Source of the DNA: Streptomyces sp. CB01373
Lineage (GTDB): Bacteria > Actinomycetota > Actinomycetes > Streptomycetales > Streptomycetaceae
Reading direction: 5' to 3'
Assembly (NCBI RefSeq): GCF_002803075.1
Contig: NZ_NNBK01000021.1
Location: 62,001 to 126,000, forward strand
DNA: 64,000 bases
Under the pieces are notes generated by a model, which was not told where the DNA came from, did not search any database, and was given only the letters and a program-made list of their open reading frames with translations. This document shows positions 40,207 through 48,253 of the stretch, piece by piece (the first letter of the stretch is position 1; each line of letters starts with the position of its first letter). A program made the translations under genes and the position numbers.

Positions 40207-41451
40207 ATGTCGAACTCTCCCTCCCCCCGTCCCGCGACACCGCCCACGGTGTGGCCGGCCCGCGGCCGCCACACCGGGCCCGCCGCGGAGGACGTCGTAC
40301 GGCGCCACCTCAAGCAGCTCAAGGCCGACGGCGTCATCTTCGACCACCTCGAACCGGAGGATGCCGGCCCCGGCGGCGAGAAGGTCTTCGAGGCCCGCTG
40401 GCTGGTGCCCGGCGAGGTGACCGTGCGGGCCCGGCTCACGCTGTCGCCCCTCACCGGCTCCGGATCCGGACAGGTCGGACAGGAGCACGCGTGGGTGCTG
40501 ATGGCGGAGGCGGAGCAGCCGTGGGATCCACGGTGGCCCTCCCCCGCCGCCATGTTCTGGCCGCAGGGGCCCGACGCCGGCTGGCAGTACGAGGCCGTCA
40601 CCGGGCTGCGGCTCGGCGAGGTCACCCCCCTCCCGGAGGACGACAAGGACCTCCGGCGGATCCTGCGGCACGCGGCGCGGGACACCTGGACGCTGCACGT
40701 CGTCGTCCACGAGGCCATGACGCCCGACGAGCGCGGCCGCGCGGCGGTGGTGCGGGCGCTGCCCGAGGGGCTGCGGCACCGGGTGGTGGAGCACCGGGCC
40801 GCGCCGCACCGGTTCCGGGCCGTGAACTGGGTGCTGGACGACTTCGGCGTCCGGATGCCCCGCGGCGGCGCCGTGGTCCTGCCCGGCAGTCCCCCACCGC
40901 CCGGCTACGACGTGGCCGACTTCTCGGTACGCAGCGTGTTCCTCGACGGCACGGAACCGGCCGAACTCCTCGACGCCGTCAACCGTTTCGCCGCGCTGCC
41001 CAGGCCCCTGCCGGACGGCGCCGACCGGGCGCTCACCGCGCTGCGCGAGGACTGGCAGCTGCTGACCTTCGAGGAGGAGCTCACCCGGGCGCGCGAGCTC
41101 GTCACCATGTACTCCGAGGCCCTGGAGGCGATGACCAAGTCCCGGGACCTGTACAAGGAGGCCGCCGAGCGCGCCCACGAGGCCCTCGCCGTGTACCGGG
41201 AGGCGGAGACCGGGGGCGTACTGCCCGCCGGGAAGCAGGCCCGTACAGCCTCGGGCTCCCCCTTCCAGCAGCTGGCGCGCGGGCTCGGGCGCCTGAAGGG
41301 CACCGCCCTGTCGCTGCGTCCGGGCAGTGCCCAGGACCGGCGGCCGAAGGCCGGTGCGGCCCCGTCTGACGACGGTGGCGCGGCTCCGGCCGGCGGGGAC
41401 GCCGGCACGTCCCCGCCGGCCGGAGGCTCGGATCCGCGGACCGGGGACTGA
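40207..41451 (+). CDS. Conserved hypothetical protein, no recognised domain
   Basis: A 414-residue soluble protein. Residues 20-260 are a beta-rich segment (EDVVRRHLKQLKADGVIFDHL, WVLMAEAEQPWDP, DTWTLHVVVHEAMTP); residues 285-340 form a long helix, possibly coiled-coil (LTFEEELTRARELVTMYSEA); the tail (from 350) is Gly/Ala/Pro-rich. No membrane or export signal. I do not recognise a family. The ATG at 40207 has only a poor Shine-Dalgarno. It lies between divergent chaplin and convergent membrane protein genes, so it is a single-gene unit. Confidence 0.75.
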   Translation: MSNSPSPRPATPPTVWPARGRHTGPAAEDVVRRHLKQLKADGVIFDHLEPEDAGPGGEKVFEARWLVPGEVTVRARLTLSPLTGSGSGQVGQEHAWVLMAEAEQPWDPRWPSPAAMFWPQGPDAGWQYEAVTGLRLGEVTPLPEDDKDLRRILRHAARDTWTLHVVVHEAMTPDERGRAAVVRALPEGLRHRVVEHRAAPHRFRAVNWVLDDFGVRMPRGGAVVLPGSPPPPGYDVADFSVRSVFLDGTEPAELLDAVNRFAALPRPLPDGADRALTALREDWQLLTFEEELTRARELVTMYSEALEAMTKSRDLYKEAAERAHEALAVYREAETGGVLPAGKQARTASGSPFQQLARGLGRLKGTALSLRPGSAQDRRPKAGAAPSDDGGAAPAGGDAGTSPPAGGSDPRTGD

Positions 41452-41643
41452 ACCCGGTTCGCGGCGGTAAGGGTGCCCGGACCCGCCAGGTGGCGCGGTC
41501 CGGACGCTCGGTCCGCGCTGCGGCCCGTCCGGGAGGCCGCCCGGACGCGCCGCGGCGGGGCGGCTCCCTCGCGGGCGGCGCCGTCCGTCGGGCCCTGGGC
41601 GTTCGCTTTCGAACGGGGCCCTTCCCGGCACCGGGCAACTGAC

Positions 41644-42693
41644 CTATGGAGCAGGCGGATTGACGGCCCGGGGGCCCAGTCCGGCCGGCCGGGGCGGCGG
41701 ATGCCGCTCCGCCGCCTGCACCATCAGCAGCAGCGAGAGCGCGGCCAGGCTGGCCAACGACGCGCACACCGCGGTCAGTCCGGCGCTCAGCGGCGGTGCC
41801 ACCGTGATCGCCAGGGCCCGGGAGGCCTGCGCCGGGGCGAACCTGCCCTCGACGTAGCCGACCGCGGCCGGCACCGCCGGGACGACCGCTCCCGCCACCA
41901 GGGCCGCCACACCGGCGCGCAGGGCCAGCAGCAGGGCCAGCAGCCCGCACAGCCCCGACACGGTGAGGGCCAGGAAGCAGACGAACAGGGGCACGCCCTG
42001 CCAGCGCAGTGGGAAGTAGGCCGCGCCGCACACCACGAGAGCCGCCGCGGCGATCCAGCTGGGCCAGAATGCGGCCCGCCCGGCCCGCTCCCCCGGCTCC
42101 TGCGCGGCCTCCGGCTCCCGCGGCGGGGCCGCGCCCGGCTCGGCAGCCGGCACGTCGTGCGGTACTCCGTACGGTTCGTCGGGCCGCTCCCCGGCCAGTC
42201 GCCCGATCAGCTCCACGAGTTCCTCGACCGTGCGGCTCGTGGCGGCCGCGCGGATCGCCGTCCGGCCGCAGTGCGGCAGGTGCGGCGGCCGGTGCAGCAG
42301 CGTCACCAGCCGGGTGACGTCCGCCACGCAGCGGCCGCCGACCGCGGCGCGGATCGTGTCGTCGGCGCTGTCGGCCGGCCGCGGCGGCCGGGTCAGCTCC
42401 GCGACCAGACCGGCGACGTCCTCCACGGGCCGGTCGAGGGCGACCGCGCGCAGGGCGTGCCGCACGGCCTCGGTGTGCTCGGGCGATCCCTCCAGGAGGG
42501 TGACGAGCCGGAGGACCTCCTCAAGGGGGCGGTCGTCGACCGCGGCCCGGACGAGGCCGCCGACGGGATCACCGGCCGCGCCCTCGCCCTCGCCGCCTTC
42601 CACCATGCCGCCGGGCGGCCCGGACCAGTGGATCTCGTCGGTGAAGTCGATGACGGCCTGGTTCGACTGGGATGGTGCAGAGCGGGTGGTCAT
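41644..42693 (-). CDS. Membrane protein with N-terminal soluble repeats
   Basis: A 349-residue protein. Residues 30-170 contain three similar helical blocks of about 45 residues (RAAVDDRPLEEVLRLVTLLEG, RAVALDRPVEDVAGLVAELTR, RAAVGGRCVADVTRLVTLLHR and RAAATSRTVEELVELIGRLAG), each with R-A-A/V-V at the start and L-V-L at the end. After a Pro/Glu-rich linker come about five membrane segments (WPSWIAAAALVVCGAAYF onwards). This layout suggests a regulator tethered to the membrane; no family is named. ATG 42693 (MTTRS) follows GGAG. A second ATG lies at 42705. Confidence 0.72.
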   Translation of the reverse strand: MTTRSAPSQSNQAVIDFTDEIHWSGPPGGMVEGGEGEGAAGDPVGGLVRAAVDDRPLEEVLRLVTLLEGSPEHTEAVRHALRAVALDRPVEDVAGLVAELTRPPRPADSADDTIRAAVGGRCVADVTRLVTLLHRPPHLPHCGRTAIRAAATSRTVEELVELIGRLAGERPDEPYGVPHDVPAAEPGAAPPREPEAAQEPGERAGRAAFWPSWIAAAALVVCGAAYFPLRWQGVPLFVCFLALTVSGLCGLLALLLALRAGVAALVAGAVVPAVPAAVGYVEGRFAPAQASRALAITVAPPLSAGLTAVCASLASLAALSLLLMVQAAERHPPPRPAGLGPRAVNPPAP

Positions 42694-42893
42694 GCTGGGC
42701 TCCATGGCAGGGGTGCGGCCGCCTCTGCGCCCCCGAAGCGCGACACGCCTTTACCCCGCCATTACAAGGGAGCTGCCGCCCGGCGCGCCACCGGGACGAC
42801 GCACCGGGGTGACGTCCGGTCATGGAAGTGCGGCAACGTGGGCATCCGAAAGGGGAAGGCGCCGCGAGCGGCACGACAGGAAGGGCCCCAACC

Positions 42894-43253
42894 GTGGACT
42901 CCACCGCGAAGGTGCTGCTCATGACCGCCGTCATCACGGCCGTCGTACTGGTTCTGGCCGCCGTGCTGGCCGTGGCCGTCGTCCTGCTCAGGCGTCTGGT
43001 GCGCACCCGGCGGGAGCTGCGCCGCGCCGGCCTTCCGACAGGACCGCGCTGGGTCTTCTGGGGTGCGGTCGTCTATCTCGTCCTGCCCACGGACCTGTTG
43101 CCCGACCCGGTGTACCTCGACGACATCGGCGTGCTGCTCCTGGCCCTGCGTTCGCTGCACGCCGCCGCCGGTGACCGGCTGCCCGCTCCGGCCCGCCGAC
43201 CCGGACTTTTCGGGCACCGAGGGCATCCGGACGCGAAAAACTACGCTCCGTAA
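42894..43253 (+). CDS. YkvA/DUF1232-family membrane protein
   Basis: A 119-residue protein with an N-terminal membrane segment (VLLMTAVITAVVLVLAAVLAVAVVLLRRLV) and a DUF1232-type core WVFWGAVVYLVLPTDLLPDPVYLDDIGVLLLALRSL. The PTDLLPDP box is diagnostic for this family, whose function is unknown. GTG at 42894 follows AGGAAGGG. It lies 122 bases upstream of the graspetide precursor; the shared strand and short gap permit joint transcription, but a promoter-like pair lies between. Confidence 0.82.
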   Translation: MDSTAKVLLMTAVITAVVLVLAAVLAVAVVLLRRLVRTRRELRRAGLPTGPRWVFWGAVVYLVLPTDLLPDPVYLDDIGVLLLALRSLHAAAGDRLPAPARRPGLFGHRGHPDAKNYAP

Positions 43254-43284
43254 GGAAACCAATCACCCGTTCGATTCGTATAAG
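43254..43284 (+). promoter_or_regulatory. Candidate promoter for the graspetide genes
   Basis: GGAAAC (43254-43259) and CGTATA (43277-43282) are separated by 17 bases, like ECF-sigma -35/-10 pairs (GGAAC and CGT). TATAAG (43279-43284) could also act as a normal -10. It lies 90 bases before the precursor start. Confidence 0.4.
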
Positions 43285-43374
43285 TCTCGGGAACCCGAAA
43301 CGAAGTCAGCGGGCCAAGCGACGCCACAAGCAGCAACACCGCTTGGTCGCGGCTGCACCGACAGGGGAGAGACG

Positions 43375-43566
43375 ATGCAACCGTTCGCGCTCAACTACGC
43401 TCGTCCGGCAGTGGAACTGGACGCCACCACGCCGTACGCCTACGACTCCGGGCTGCAGTTGAACGTTCTCATGGACGGACGGATCGCCGCATCCGACCAC
43501 GCGCTGCTGAGGGAGCTGGGCACCACGACCTCCACGGCGGGCTCCAAGACGCACTTCGACGACTGA
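43375..43566 (+). CDS. tgmA: ATP-grasp-modified RiPP (graspetide) precursor TgmA
   Basis: A 63-residue precursor starting MQPFALNYARP. The N-terminal PFALNYARP block and the later YDSGLQLNVLMDGRIA match the leader of putative ATP-grasp target RiPPs (GRASP_targ, SAV_5884-type systems). The C-terminal core TTTSTAGSKTHFDD is rich in Thr/Ser/Lys donors and Asp acceptors, as needed for ester or amide cross-links. ATG follows AGGGGAGAG. The ligase gene starts 14 bases downstream. No cysteines are present. The mature structure is not known to me. Confidence 0.9.
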   Translation: MQPFALNYARPAVELDATTPYAYDSGLQLNVLMDGRIAASDHALLRELGTTTSTAGSKTHFDD

Positions 43567-43580
43567 AGACGGCCGCGGAG

Positions 43581-44564
43581 ATGACCGTACTGATCCTCAC
43601 CGGCGAGGAGGACGTGACGGCGGACATGGTGGTCATGCACCTGAACGCCTCCTCGACCCCGGTGGTCCGGCTGGACCCGGCCGATCTGACCACGGGCGCC
43701 GCTCTGTCGGGCGAGTGGGCCCACGGCTCCTTCGACGGCCATCTGTCGGTGGCCGGACGGCTGGTGAGCGTGAGCCGTCTGCGCTCGGTATGGGTGCGCA
43801 GACCGGGAGTTCCGGCCGCCCGGGCGGGCCGGCCGTCCGCGTGGCTGTCCGAGGAGGCCGCACAGGCCCTGTACGGAATGCTGCGCGGCTGCGGAGCCCG
43901 CTGGATGAACCATCCGGACGCGGCCGAGCGCGCCCGGCACAAGCCCTGGCAGCTGCGCCTCGCCCAGCGCTGCGGTCTGCCGGTGCCGGCCACGCTCATC
44001 ACCACGTTCCCGCGGGCCGCACGGGAGTTCGCCGAGCGCTTCCCGGACCTGGTGGTGAAACCGATCTCCGGTGCGCATCCGCAGGAGCCGCCGAGGGCGG
44101 TGCCGACCAGCCGGGTCGCCCCGGACGCGGACTTCGGCGCGGTGGCCTACGGACCGACCCTGCTGCAAAGCAGGATCGCCAAGCGCGCCGACATCCGGCT
44201 GACCGCGGTCGGCGACACGCTGCTGGCCGCCCGCAAGACGACCCCGGCGGACGCCGACCCCGAGGAGGTGGACGTCCGGTTCGCCACGTCCAAGACGCCG
44301 TGGCGGCCGGCCGAGGTTCCGCCACCCGTGGCCGCGTCGGTGCGCACTTATCTACGGCAGGCCGAACTCTCCTACGGTGCCTTCGACTTCGCCGAAGACG
44401 CCGACGGCACCTGGTGGTTCCTGGAGTGCAACCAGTCCGGACAGTTCGGGTTCGTCGAGGTGGAGACCGGCCAGCCGATCGCCCGCACCATCGCCAAGTG
44501 GCTCGGCCATCCCGCCCCACGCGCACACGAGTACGCCAACGGCAGGCGTACGGCGGCTCCTTGA
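43581..44564 (+). CDS. tgmB: ATP-grasp ligase of a graspetide system, TgmB (SAV_5884 type)
   Basis: A 327-residue ATP-grasp enzyme. N-terminal pre-ATP-grasp region: VLILTGEEDVTADMVVMHL and RLRSVWVRRPGVPAA; central block MNHPDAAERARHKPWQLRLAQ, which resembles the RimK-like MvdD/MdnC ligases; ATP-binding LVVKPISG; C-terminal Mg/ATP site SYGAFDFAEDADGTWWFLECNQSGQFGFVE. It should use ATP to join acidic side chains of the precursor core with Thr/Ser/Lys side chains. ATG follows CGGAG closely. No methyltransferase (TgmC) follows, unlike many related loci. Confidence 0.92.
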   Translation: MTVLILTGEEDVTADMVVMHLNASSTPVVRLDPADLTTGAALSGEWAHGSFDGHLSVAGRLVSVSRLRSVWVRRPGVPAARAGRPSAWLSEEAAQALYGMLRGCGARWMNHPDAAERARHKPWQLRLAQRCGLPVPATLITTFPRAAREFAERFPDLVVKPISGAHPQEPPRAVPTSRVAPDADFGAVAYGPTLLQSRIAKRADIRLTAVGDTLLAARKTTPADADPEEVDVRFATSKTPWRPAEVPPPVAASVRTYLRQAELSYGAFDFAEDADGTWWFLECNQSGQFGFVEVETGQPIARTIAKWLGHPAPRAHEYANGRRTAAP

Positions 44565-44651
44565 CGGCACGCGGTGCCAGGAGAGCGTCCGCTCGTACGT
44601 CTGCCGCGGGGTCAACCAGGTGGCGGGCGACCAGGTTCGGGACGGTCGGAT

Positions 44652-44915
44652 TCAGACCGCCAGGGACAGGGCGCCGTCCTCTTCGACGTCGGTGCTCATG
44701 CCCGCGTCCGCTGCTCTCCCCCGGGCGAGCAGCAGGGCGTCCGCCTTGCCGATGGCCTCGTGGATGCCGGTGGCCCCCATCATGACGCACAAGGTGTAGC
44801 TGACGTCCTCCAGTTCCCGGGCCGTCTCGGCCCGCTCCCTCTCCGCCTGAGCGATCTTCAGCGATGCGTACCGAGTCAGCAACGTCCTGACGACCTTCGG
44901 GTCCGGAACCAGCAC
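44652..44915 (-). CDS. DUF5133-family small protein
   Basis: An 87-residue protein starting VLVPDPKVVRTLLTRYASLK, followed by two helices (AQAERERAETARELEDVSYT, IHEAIGKADALLLARG). This is the DUF5133 signature in Streptomyces: short helical proteins of unknown role, commonly near wbl and two-component genes. GTG 44915 follows GAGAGGGGCG. It is convergent with tgmB across 87 bases that hold no other feature. It might belong to the WhiB neighbourhood more than to the RiPP pair. Confidence 0.8.
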   Translation of the reverse strand: MLVPDPKVVRTLLTRYASLKIAQAERERAETARELEDVSYTLCVMMGATGIHEAIGKADALLLARGRAADAGMSTDVEEDGALSLAV

Positions 44916-45059
44916 GGAGCGCCCCTCTCTTCGATTTTTGCTCCGTATGCCCGCGGCACGCCGTGCCATGCACAACGACCGGCCGCAAACATATGTTTGA
45001 CCGAATTCAGTCGATTTCCGGTGGCAGACCCACCGCTCGCCACCGGGGCACCGCCGGCT

Positions 45060-45326
45060 CTACCGGCCGCGGCTCCCGGTTCTGCGCCGCACCGCGGCGC
45101 GGCGCTCCCCGGCGGTCATGCCACCCCAGACACCGTCGTACTCGCTGTTGCGCAGGGCCCAGGCCCGGCACTCGCCCAGCACGGGGCACCGGTGGCACAC
45201 CGCGCGGGCCTGTTCTATCTGACGCACGGACGGACCGCTCTCCCCGAGCGGGAAGAACAGCTCGGGGTCCTCGAAACGGCACGCCCCGCGCTCGCGCCAG
45301 TTCTCGATCGTTCGGACAAAGCTCAC
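45060..45326 (-). CDS. WhiB-family [4Fe-4S] transcriptional regulator
   Basis: An 88-residue Wbl protein with the four cluster cysteines at residues 16, 44, 47 and 53 (GACRFED, AVCHRCPVLGECRAW) and the GVWGGM turn at 65-70, followed by the basic C-terminal RRAAVRRRTGSRGR that contacts DNA. Such proteins bind a redox-sensitive cluster and act with the principal sigma factor in development and stress. GTG 45326 follows GGAGG at good distance. It cannot be assigned to a specific Wbl subgroup, though its length and GVWGGMT are closest to the WblE-like group. Confidence 0.92.
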   Translation of the reverse strand: MSFVRTIENWRERGACRFEDPELFFPLGESGPSVRQIEQARAVCHRCPVLGECRAWALRNSEYDGVWGGMTAGERRAAVRRRTGSRGR

Positions 45327-45578
45327 CGGGACCTCCGCTGAACACTCGGCCGCACATGTCCGGGCAGCTCCCGTCTGCGGCGGCAGGGCGCCGCACGACC
45401 CGGCAGAGGTATCCGCAATATAGGTGCTTTTCGGCCCCACGGCCACGATTGGGTGAGCGCCACGCAGGAGACGCACAGGAGAACACTCCGCCGTGAGCCC
45501 CTCGGGGCGGACGCCCTGCGGCCGCGGGCCCACTCGGCGAGTGATTCTTCGCGCTGGTGGCCGAATTCGTGCAGTGAG

Positions 45579-45630
45579 TCCGGCCAGTCAGGGCCGACGG
45601 GAGGTCCTGGGGTCCGGACAGTCAGGGCCG
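45579..45630 (+). repeat. Near-identical 18-bp direct repeat in a wbl-upstream gap
   Basis: TCCGGCCAGTCAGGGCCG (45579-45596) and TCCGGACAGTCAGGGCCG (45613-45630) differ at one base with a 34-base offset. They lie in the 327-base region (45327-45653) between the WhiB gene and the hypothetical gene end. The rest of that region shows no gene. Confidence 0.6.
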
Positions 45631-45653
45631 CCCGGAGACCCCCGGGTCCGGGT

Positions 45654-46172
45654 TCATTCGGCGAGCGCGTCGGCGAGTTCCGCCGTGGCCTCGGCGATGT
45701 CACGGTCGCGGTCGGCCAGCAGCGCAGGCAGCGCGCCGCTCCGGGACCGTACGGCCTGCCGCGCCCTGCGCTCCCACACCACCGGGTTCTCAGGGTGGTT
45801 GAGGAGCTTGGGGTAGACAGCGGCGACGCTCTCCCACTGCCGGGCATCGGCGATGCTCCTGAGCAGCTGGATGATCCGCGGACGGCAGGTCACACCCGGA
45901 AGCTGGGCGAGCTCCCACAGGAAGGGGACGGTGGCGGCGGTGGCCTGTTCCACCACGAAGCCGTACTGGCAGATCCGTCCGCGCAGCTCGTCCAGCGCGG
46001 CACCGGCGGTCCGGGCGTCGCCCGAGGCCACCCGGCGGAGCAACAGGGGGATGTCGGCTGCGGGGCCGGTGGAGTCCCTGATGTCGCTCCAGGGCACCTG
46101 CCCCAGGCCCGGCAACGGGATCGCGCGGTCGGTGCGCTGAGCGCCGGGCTGCTCCATCGGTACGGTGCGCAT
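45654..46172 (-). CDS. Hypothetical helical (HEAT-like) protein
   Basis: A 172-residue protein of mostly short helices: LLLRRVASGDARTAGAALDEL, VPFLWELAQLPGVTCRPRII, QLLRSIADARQWESVAAVYP, then ALPALLADRDRDIAEATAELADAL. The alternating helix pattern and the phrases LLADRD suggest HEAT or PBS-lyase-type repeats. It is commonly seen in Streptomyces near AbaA-like genes but has no assigned function. ATG 46172 follows GGAAAGGACG. It follows the ATPase gene by 44 bases and is probably in one transcript with it. Confidence 0.72.
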   Translation of the reverse strand: MRTVPMEQPGAQRTDRAIPLPGLGQVPWSDIRDSTGPAADIPLLLRRVASGDARTAGAALDELRGRICQYGFVVEQATAATVPFLWELAQLPGVTCRPRIIQLLRSIADARQWESVAAVYPKLLNHPENPVVWERRARQAVRSRSGALPALLADRDRDIAEATAELADALAE

Positions 46173-46216
46173 GGCGTCGTCCTTTCCGGCGGCGGTCGTA
46201 AGAGGGGAAGGGCGGT

Positions 46217-46711
46217 TCAGTGGGGTGAACGCGTCGGCAGCCTCACCCAGACCGACTTGCCGGCCGGGGGCCTCGGGGTCCAGCCCCAGTCCTCGGCCAG
46301 GGCGTCGACCAGGCTCAGGCCCCGGCCGTGCTCCAGCAGGCCGAAGCCCGCCGGGGTGCGGCGTACGGGGCGGCCGGCGCAGGGGTCCGAGACGGTGATG
46401 ATCAGCTGTGCGGCGTCGACAGCGAGTCCGAGCCACACGGCCGTGTCACCGGGCGGGGCGTACGGCACCGCGTGCGTCGCCGCGTTGGCGGCGAGTTCGG
46501 TGACGACGAGGGCGGCGTCGTCGGAGCAGTGGTCGAGCGACCATCTGCCCAGGGTCTCGCGCGTGAAGGCGCGGGCCCGGGCGAATCCCTCCCGGCCGCA
46601 GTCGATCCGAAGTGCCGCGGCCGCGATCGCGCCGGGGGTCCCCTCCGCCCACGGCGCGATCACGGCGGCCGCGCTCGGCACTTCGAGTGCACGGCTCACT
46701 GGTGAGGGCAC
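46217..46711 (-). CDS. RsbW/AbaA-like histidine kinase-type ATPase
   Basis: A 164-residue HATPase_c_2 protein. The N box reads ALVVTELAANAATHAV, followed by LGLAVDAAQLIITVSDPCAGRP (G1) and GHGRGLSLVDALAEDWGW (G2). These ATPases act as anti-sigma kinases or as regulators of antibiotic synthesis and development. The GTG at 46711 follows GGGAGATGAC. It is divergent from the DUF397 gene with the XRE regulator beyond, the typical abaA-bldB-like-whiJ arrangement. Confidence 0.9.
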   Translation of the reverse strand: MPSPVSRALEVPSAAAVIAPWAEGTPGAIAAAALRIDCGREGFARARAFTRETLGRWSLDHCSDDAALVVTELAANAATHAVPYAPPGDTAVWLGLAVDAAQLIITVSDPCAGRPVRRTPAGFGLLEHGRGLSLVDALAEDWGWTPRPPAGKSVWVRLPTRSPH

Positions 46712-46769
46712 GTCATCTCCCTGATGCGACGTCACCGAACGGCGTCCACAAGGGGTTGACGCCCCAGCT

Positions 46770-46799
46770 ATTATCCACGCTGACAGCGTCCGCATGCAA
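46770..46799 (-). promoter_or_regulatory. Promoter of the ATPase gene
   Basis: On the minus strand TTGCAT (46799-46794), 18 bases, then GATAAT (46775-46770) form a good vegetative promoter. The predicted start of transcription near 46763 gives a 50-base leader. A perfect palindrome TGCAATTGCA (46795-46804) overlaps the -35 and could be an operator. Confidence 0.5.
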
Positions 46800-46864
46800 T
46801 TGCACGCGAAATTTCTCGTGAAAGTGCGAGCGGGCGTGCGAACGTGAACAGCAAGGAGACCGCG

Positions 46865-47095
46865 GTGCCACGAGTGCGGAACGGAGTGCGGGCCAGTTCG
46901 CTGGACGCCCGCTGGATCAAGAGCCGGCACAGCAACGCCGAAGGCAACTGCGTGGAGGTCGCCACTCTGGTCGGCGGCGACATCGCGCTGCGCAACTCCC
47001 GTGACCCCGACGGCCCCGCGCTGGTCTACACCCCCGCCGAGGTGGCCGCGTTCCTGGCCGGCGCCAAGGACGGCGAGTTCGACCATCTGCTGTGA
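46865..47095 (+). CDS. DUF397 (BldB-like family) protein
   Basis: A 76-residue protein with the DUF397 core: ARWIKSRHSNAEGNCVEVATL, IALRNSRDPDGPALVYTPAEVAAFLAGAKDGEFDHLL. The patterns NCVEVA and RDSKDP-like NSRDPDG are diagnostic. GTG 46865 follows AAGGAGACC; an upstream GTG at 46844 is in frame. Such proteins work with adjacent XRE regulators and ATPases in Streptomyces development (WhiJ/BldB-type systems), with biochemical role unclear. It lies 117 bases upstream of the XRE gene. Confidence 0.9.
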   Translation: MPRVRNGVRASSLDARWIKSRHSNAEGNCVEVATLVGGDIALRNSRDPDGPALVYTPAEVAAFLAGAKDGEFDHLL

Positions 47096-47212
47096 ACGCG
47101 GCCGTCAGCCAAGAAGCGGAGGGAACGTGCCGACTTCCCCCGGCGGCTGCCCTCCGCAGCCGTACGGTGCGGTACGGTGACTGCTCAGTCTGCCGGTCTA
47201 CTGGGAGCCAGG

Positions 47213-48136
47213 ATGTCCGCCGAGTCACATCGCATCTCCCGCCTCGAACCCTATCTGGACCGGACCGAGCCTGCCCCGACTCTGCTGAAGATGCTGGTCG
47301 GCGTCCAGTTGGCGGGGTTCCGCGAGGACGCCGGGATGTCCCAGGAGCAGTCGGCGCGCGAACTCGGGTTCAGCGCCGCCAAGCTCTCGCGCATCGAGTC
47401 GGGCAAGGGACGCCGCCCTCCGGCCGAGGGCGATGTCCGCGCCCTGCTGAAGCTGTACGGCACCAACGAGTACGAGTCCTCGGTCCTGCTCAGGCTGCTG
47501 CGTCGGGCGGGCGAGCCCGGCTGGTGGCAGCGCTACGACAAGCGGCTGATGCCCGAGTGGTTCGACCGGCTGGTCGGCCTCCAGGAGGCGGCCGCCGCGA
47601 TCCGCACCTTCGAGATCCAGTACGTGCCCGGGCTGCTCCAGACCGCGGCGTACACCCGGGCCGTGGTGGAGCGAGGGCTGCCGACCGCCTCGGCGAACGA
47701 GGTACAGCGGCGCATCGAACTGCGCACGCGCCGGGCCGAGTTGCTGCTGCGGCAGGACGCGCCTCAGCTGTGGGCGGTCATCGACGAATCGGTCCTGCTG
47801 CGCGTTCTGGGCAGCCGCGAGGTCATGCGCGAGCAGCTCGGCCACCTCGTCGCCATGGCGCAACGCCCCAACGTGACCCTGCAGGTCGTCCCGCTGGACG
47901 TGACCAACGCGTCCGCGCCCGCCATCCCGATCACGTATCTCCGGTTCGGTGGCCTGGACCTGCCCGACGTCGTCTACCTCGAACACATCAGGAGCGCCAA
48001 CTTCCTCGAGGACCGCGACGAGACGGAGGAGTACCGGATCGCCCTGGACCGGCTCGCGGACGAGGCGCTCACACCGCAGGAGTCCCTGGCGTTGCTGCGC
48101 AAGACGGCCAACGACCGCTACGCGTCCGCGTCCTAG
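47213..48136 (+). CDS. XRE-family regulator with DUF5753 (WhiJ type)
   Basis: A 307-residue protein: helix-turn-helix at residues 25-80 (LAGFREDAGMSQEQSARELGFSAAKLSRIESG) and a C-terminal DUF5753 region (YVPGLLQTAAYTRAVVERGL, WAVIDESVLLRVLG, QVVPLDVTNASAPAIPITYLRF, EHIRSANFLED). This architecture is typical of WhiJ-like proteins that pair with DUF397 partners. ATG 47213 follows GGAGCCAGG. It probably controls the adjacent genes; a DNA target cannot be read directly. Confidence 0.94.
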   Translation: MSAESHRISRLEPYLDRTEPAPTLLKMLVGVQLAGFREDAGMSQEQSARELGFSAAKLSRIESGKGRRPPAEGDVRALLKLYGTNEYESSVLLRLLRRAGEPGWWQRYDKRLMPEWFDRLVGLQEAAAAIRTFEIQYVPGLLQTAAYTRAVVERGLPTASANEVQRRIELRTRRAELLLRQDAPQLWAVIDESVLLRVLGSREVMREQLGHLVAMAQRPNVTLQVVPLDVTNASAPAIPITYLRFGGLDLPDVVYLEHIRSANFLEDRDETEEYRIALDRLADEALTPQESLALLRKTANDRYASAS

Positions 48137-48199
48137 CTTCTTCGCCTCCCCCGGCCCGGAGACGGCAGCCGAGGCTGCACGAAGGCCGGATGAGACGAA

Positions 48200-48240
48200 C
48201 GCCCCGACCAACACCCGATGTCCGGGTCCTGGACGGGGCG
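48200..48240. terminator. Extended hairpin terminator (XRE-methyltransferase)
   Basis: CGCCCCG (48200-48206) pairs with CGGGGCG (48234-48240); inner CCA/TGG and ACCCG/CGGGT pairs extend it with small bulges. It sits between convergent genes. Confidence 0.75.
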
Positions 48241-48253
48241 CTTGTCGTATGCG

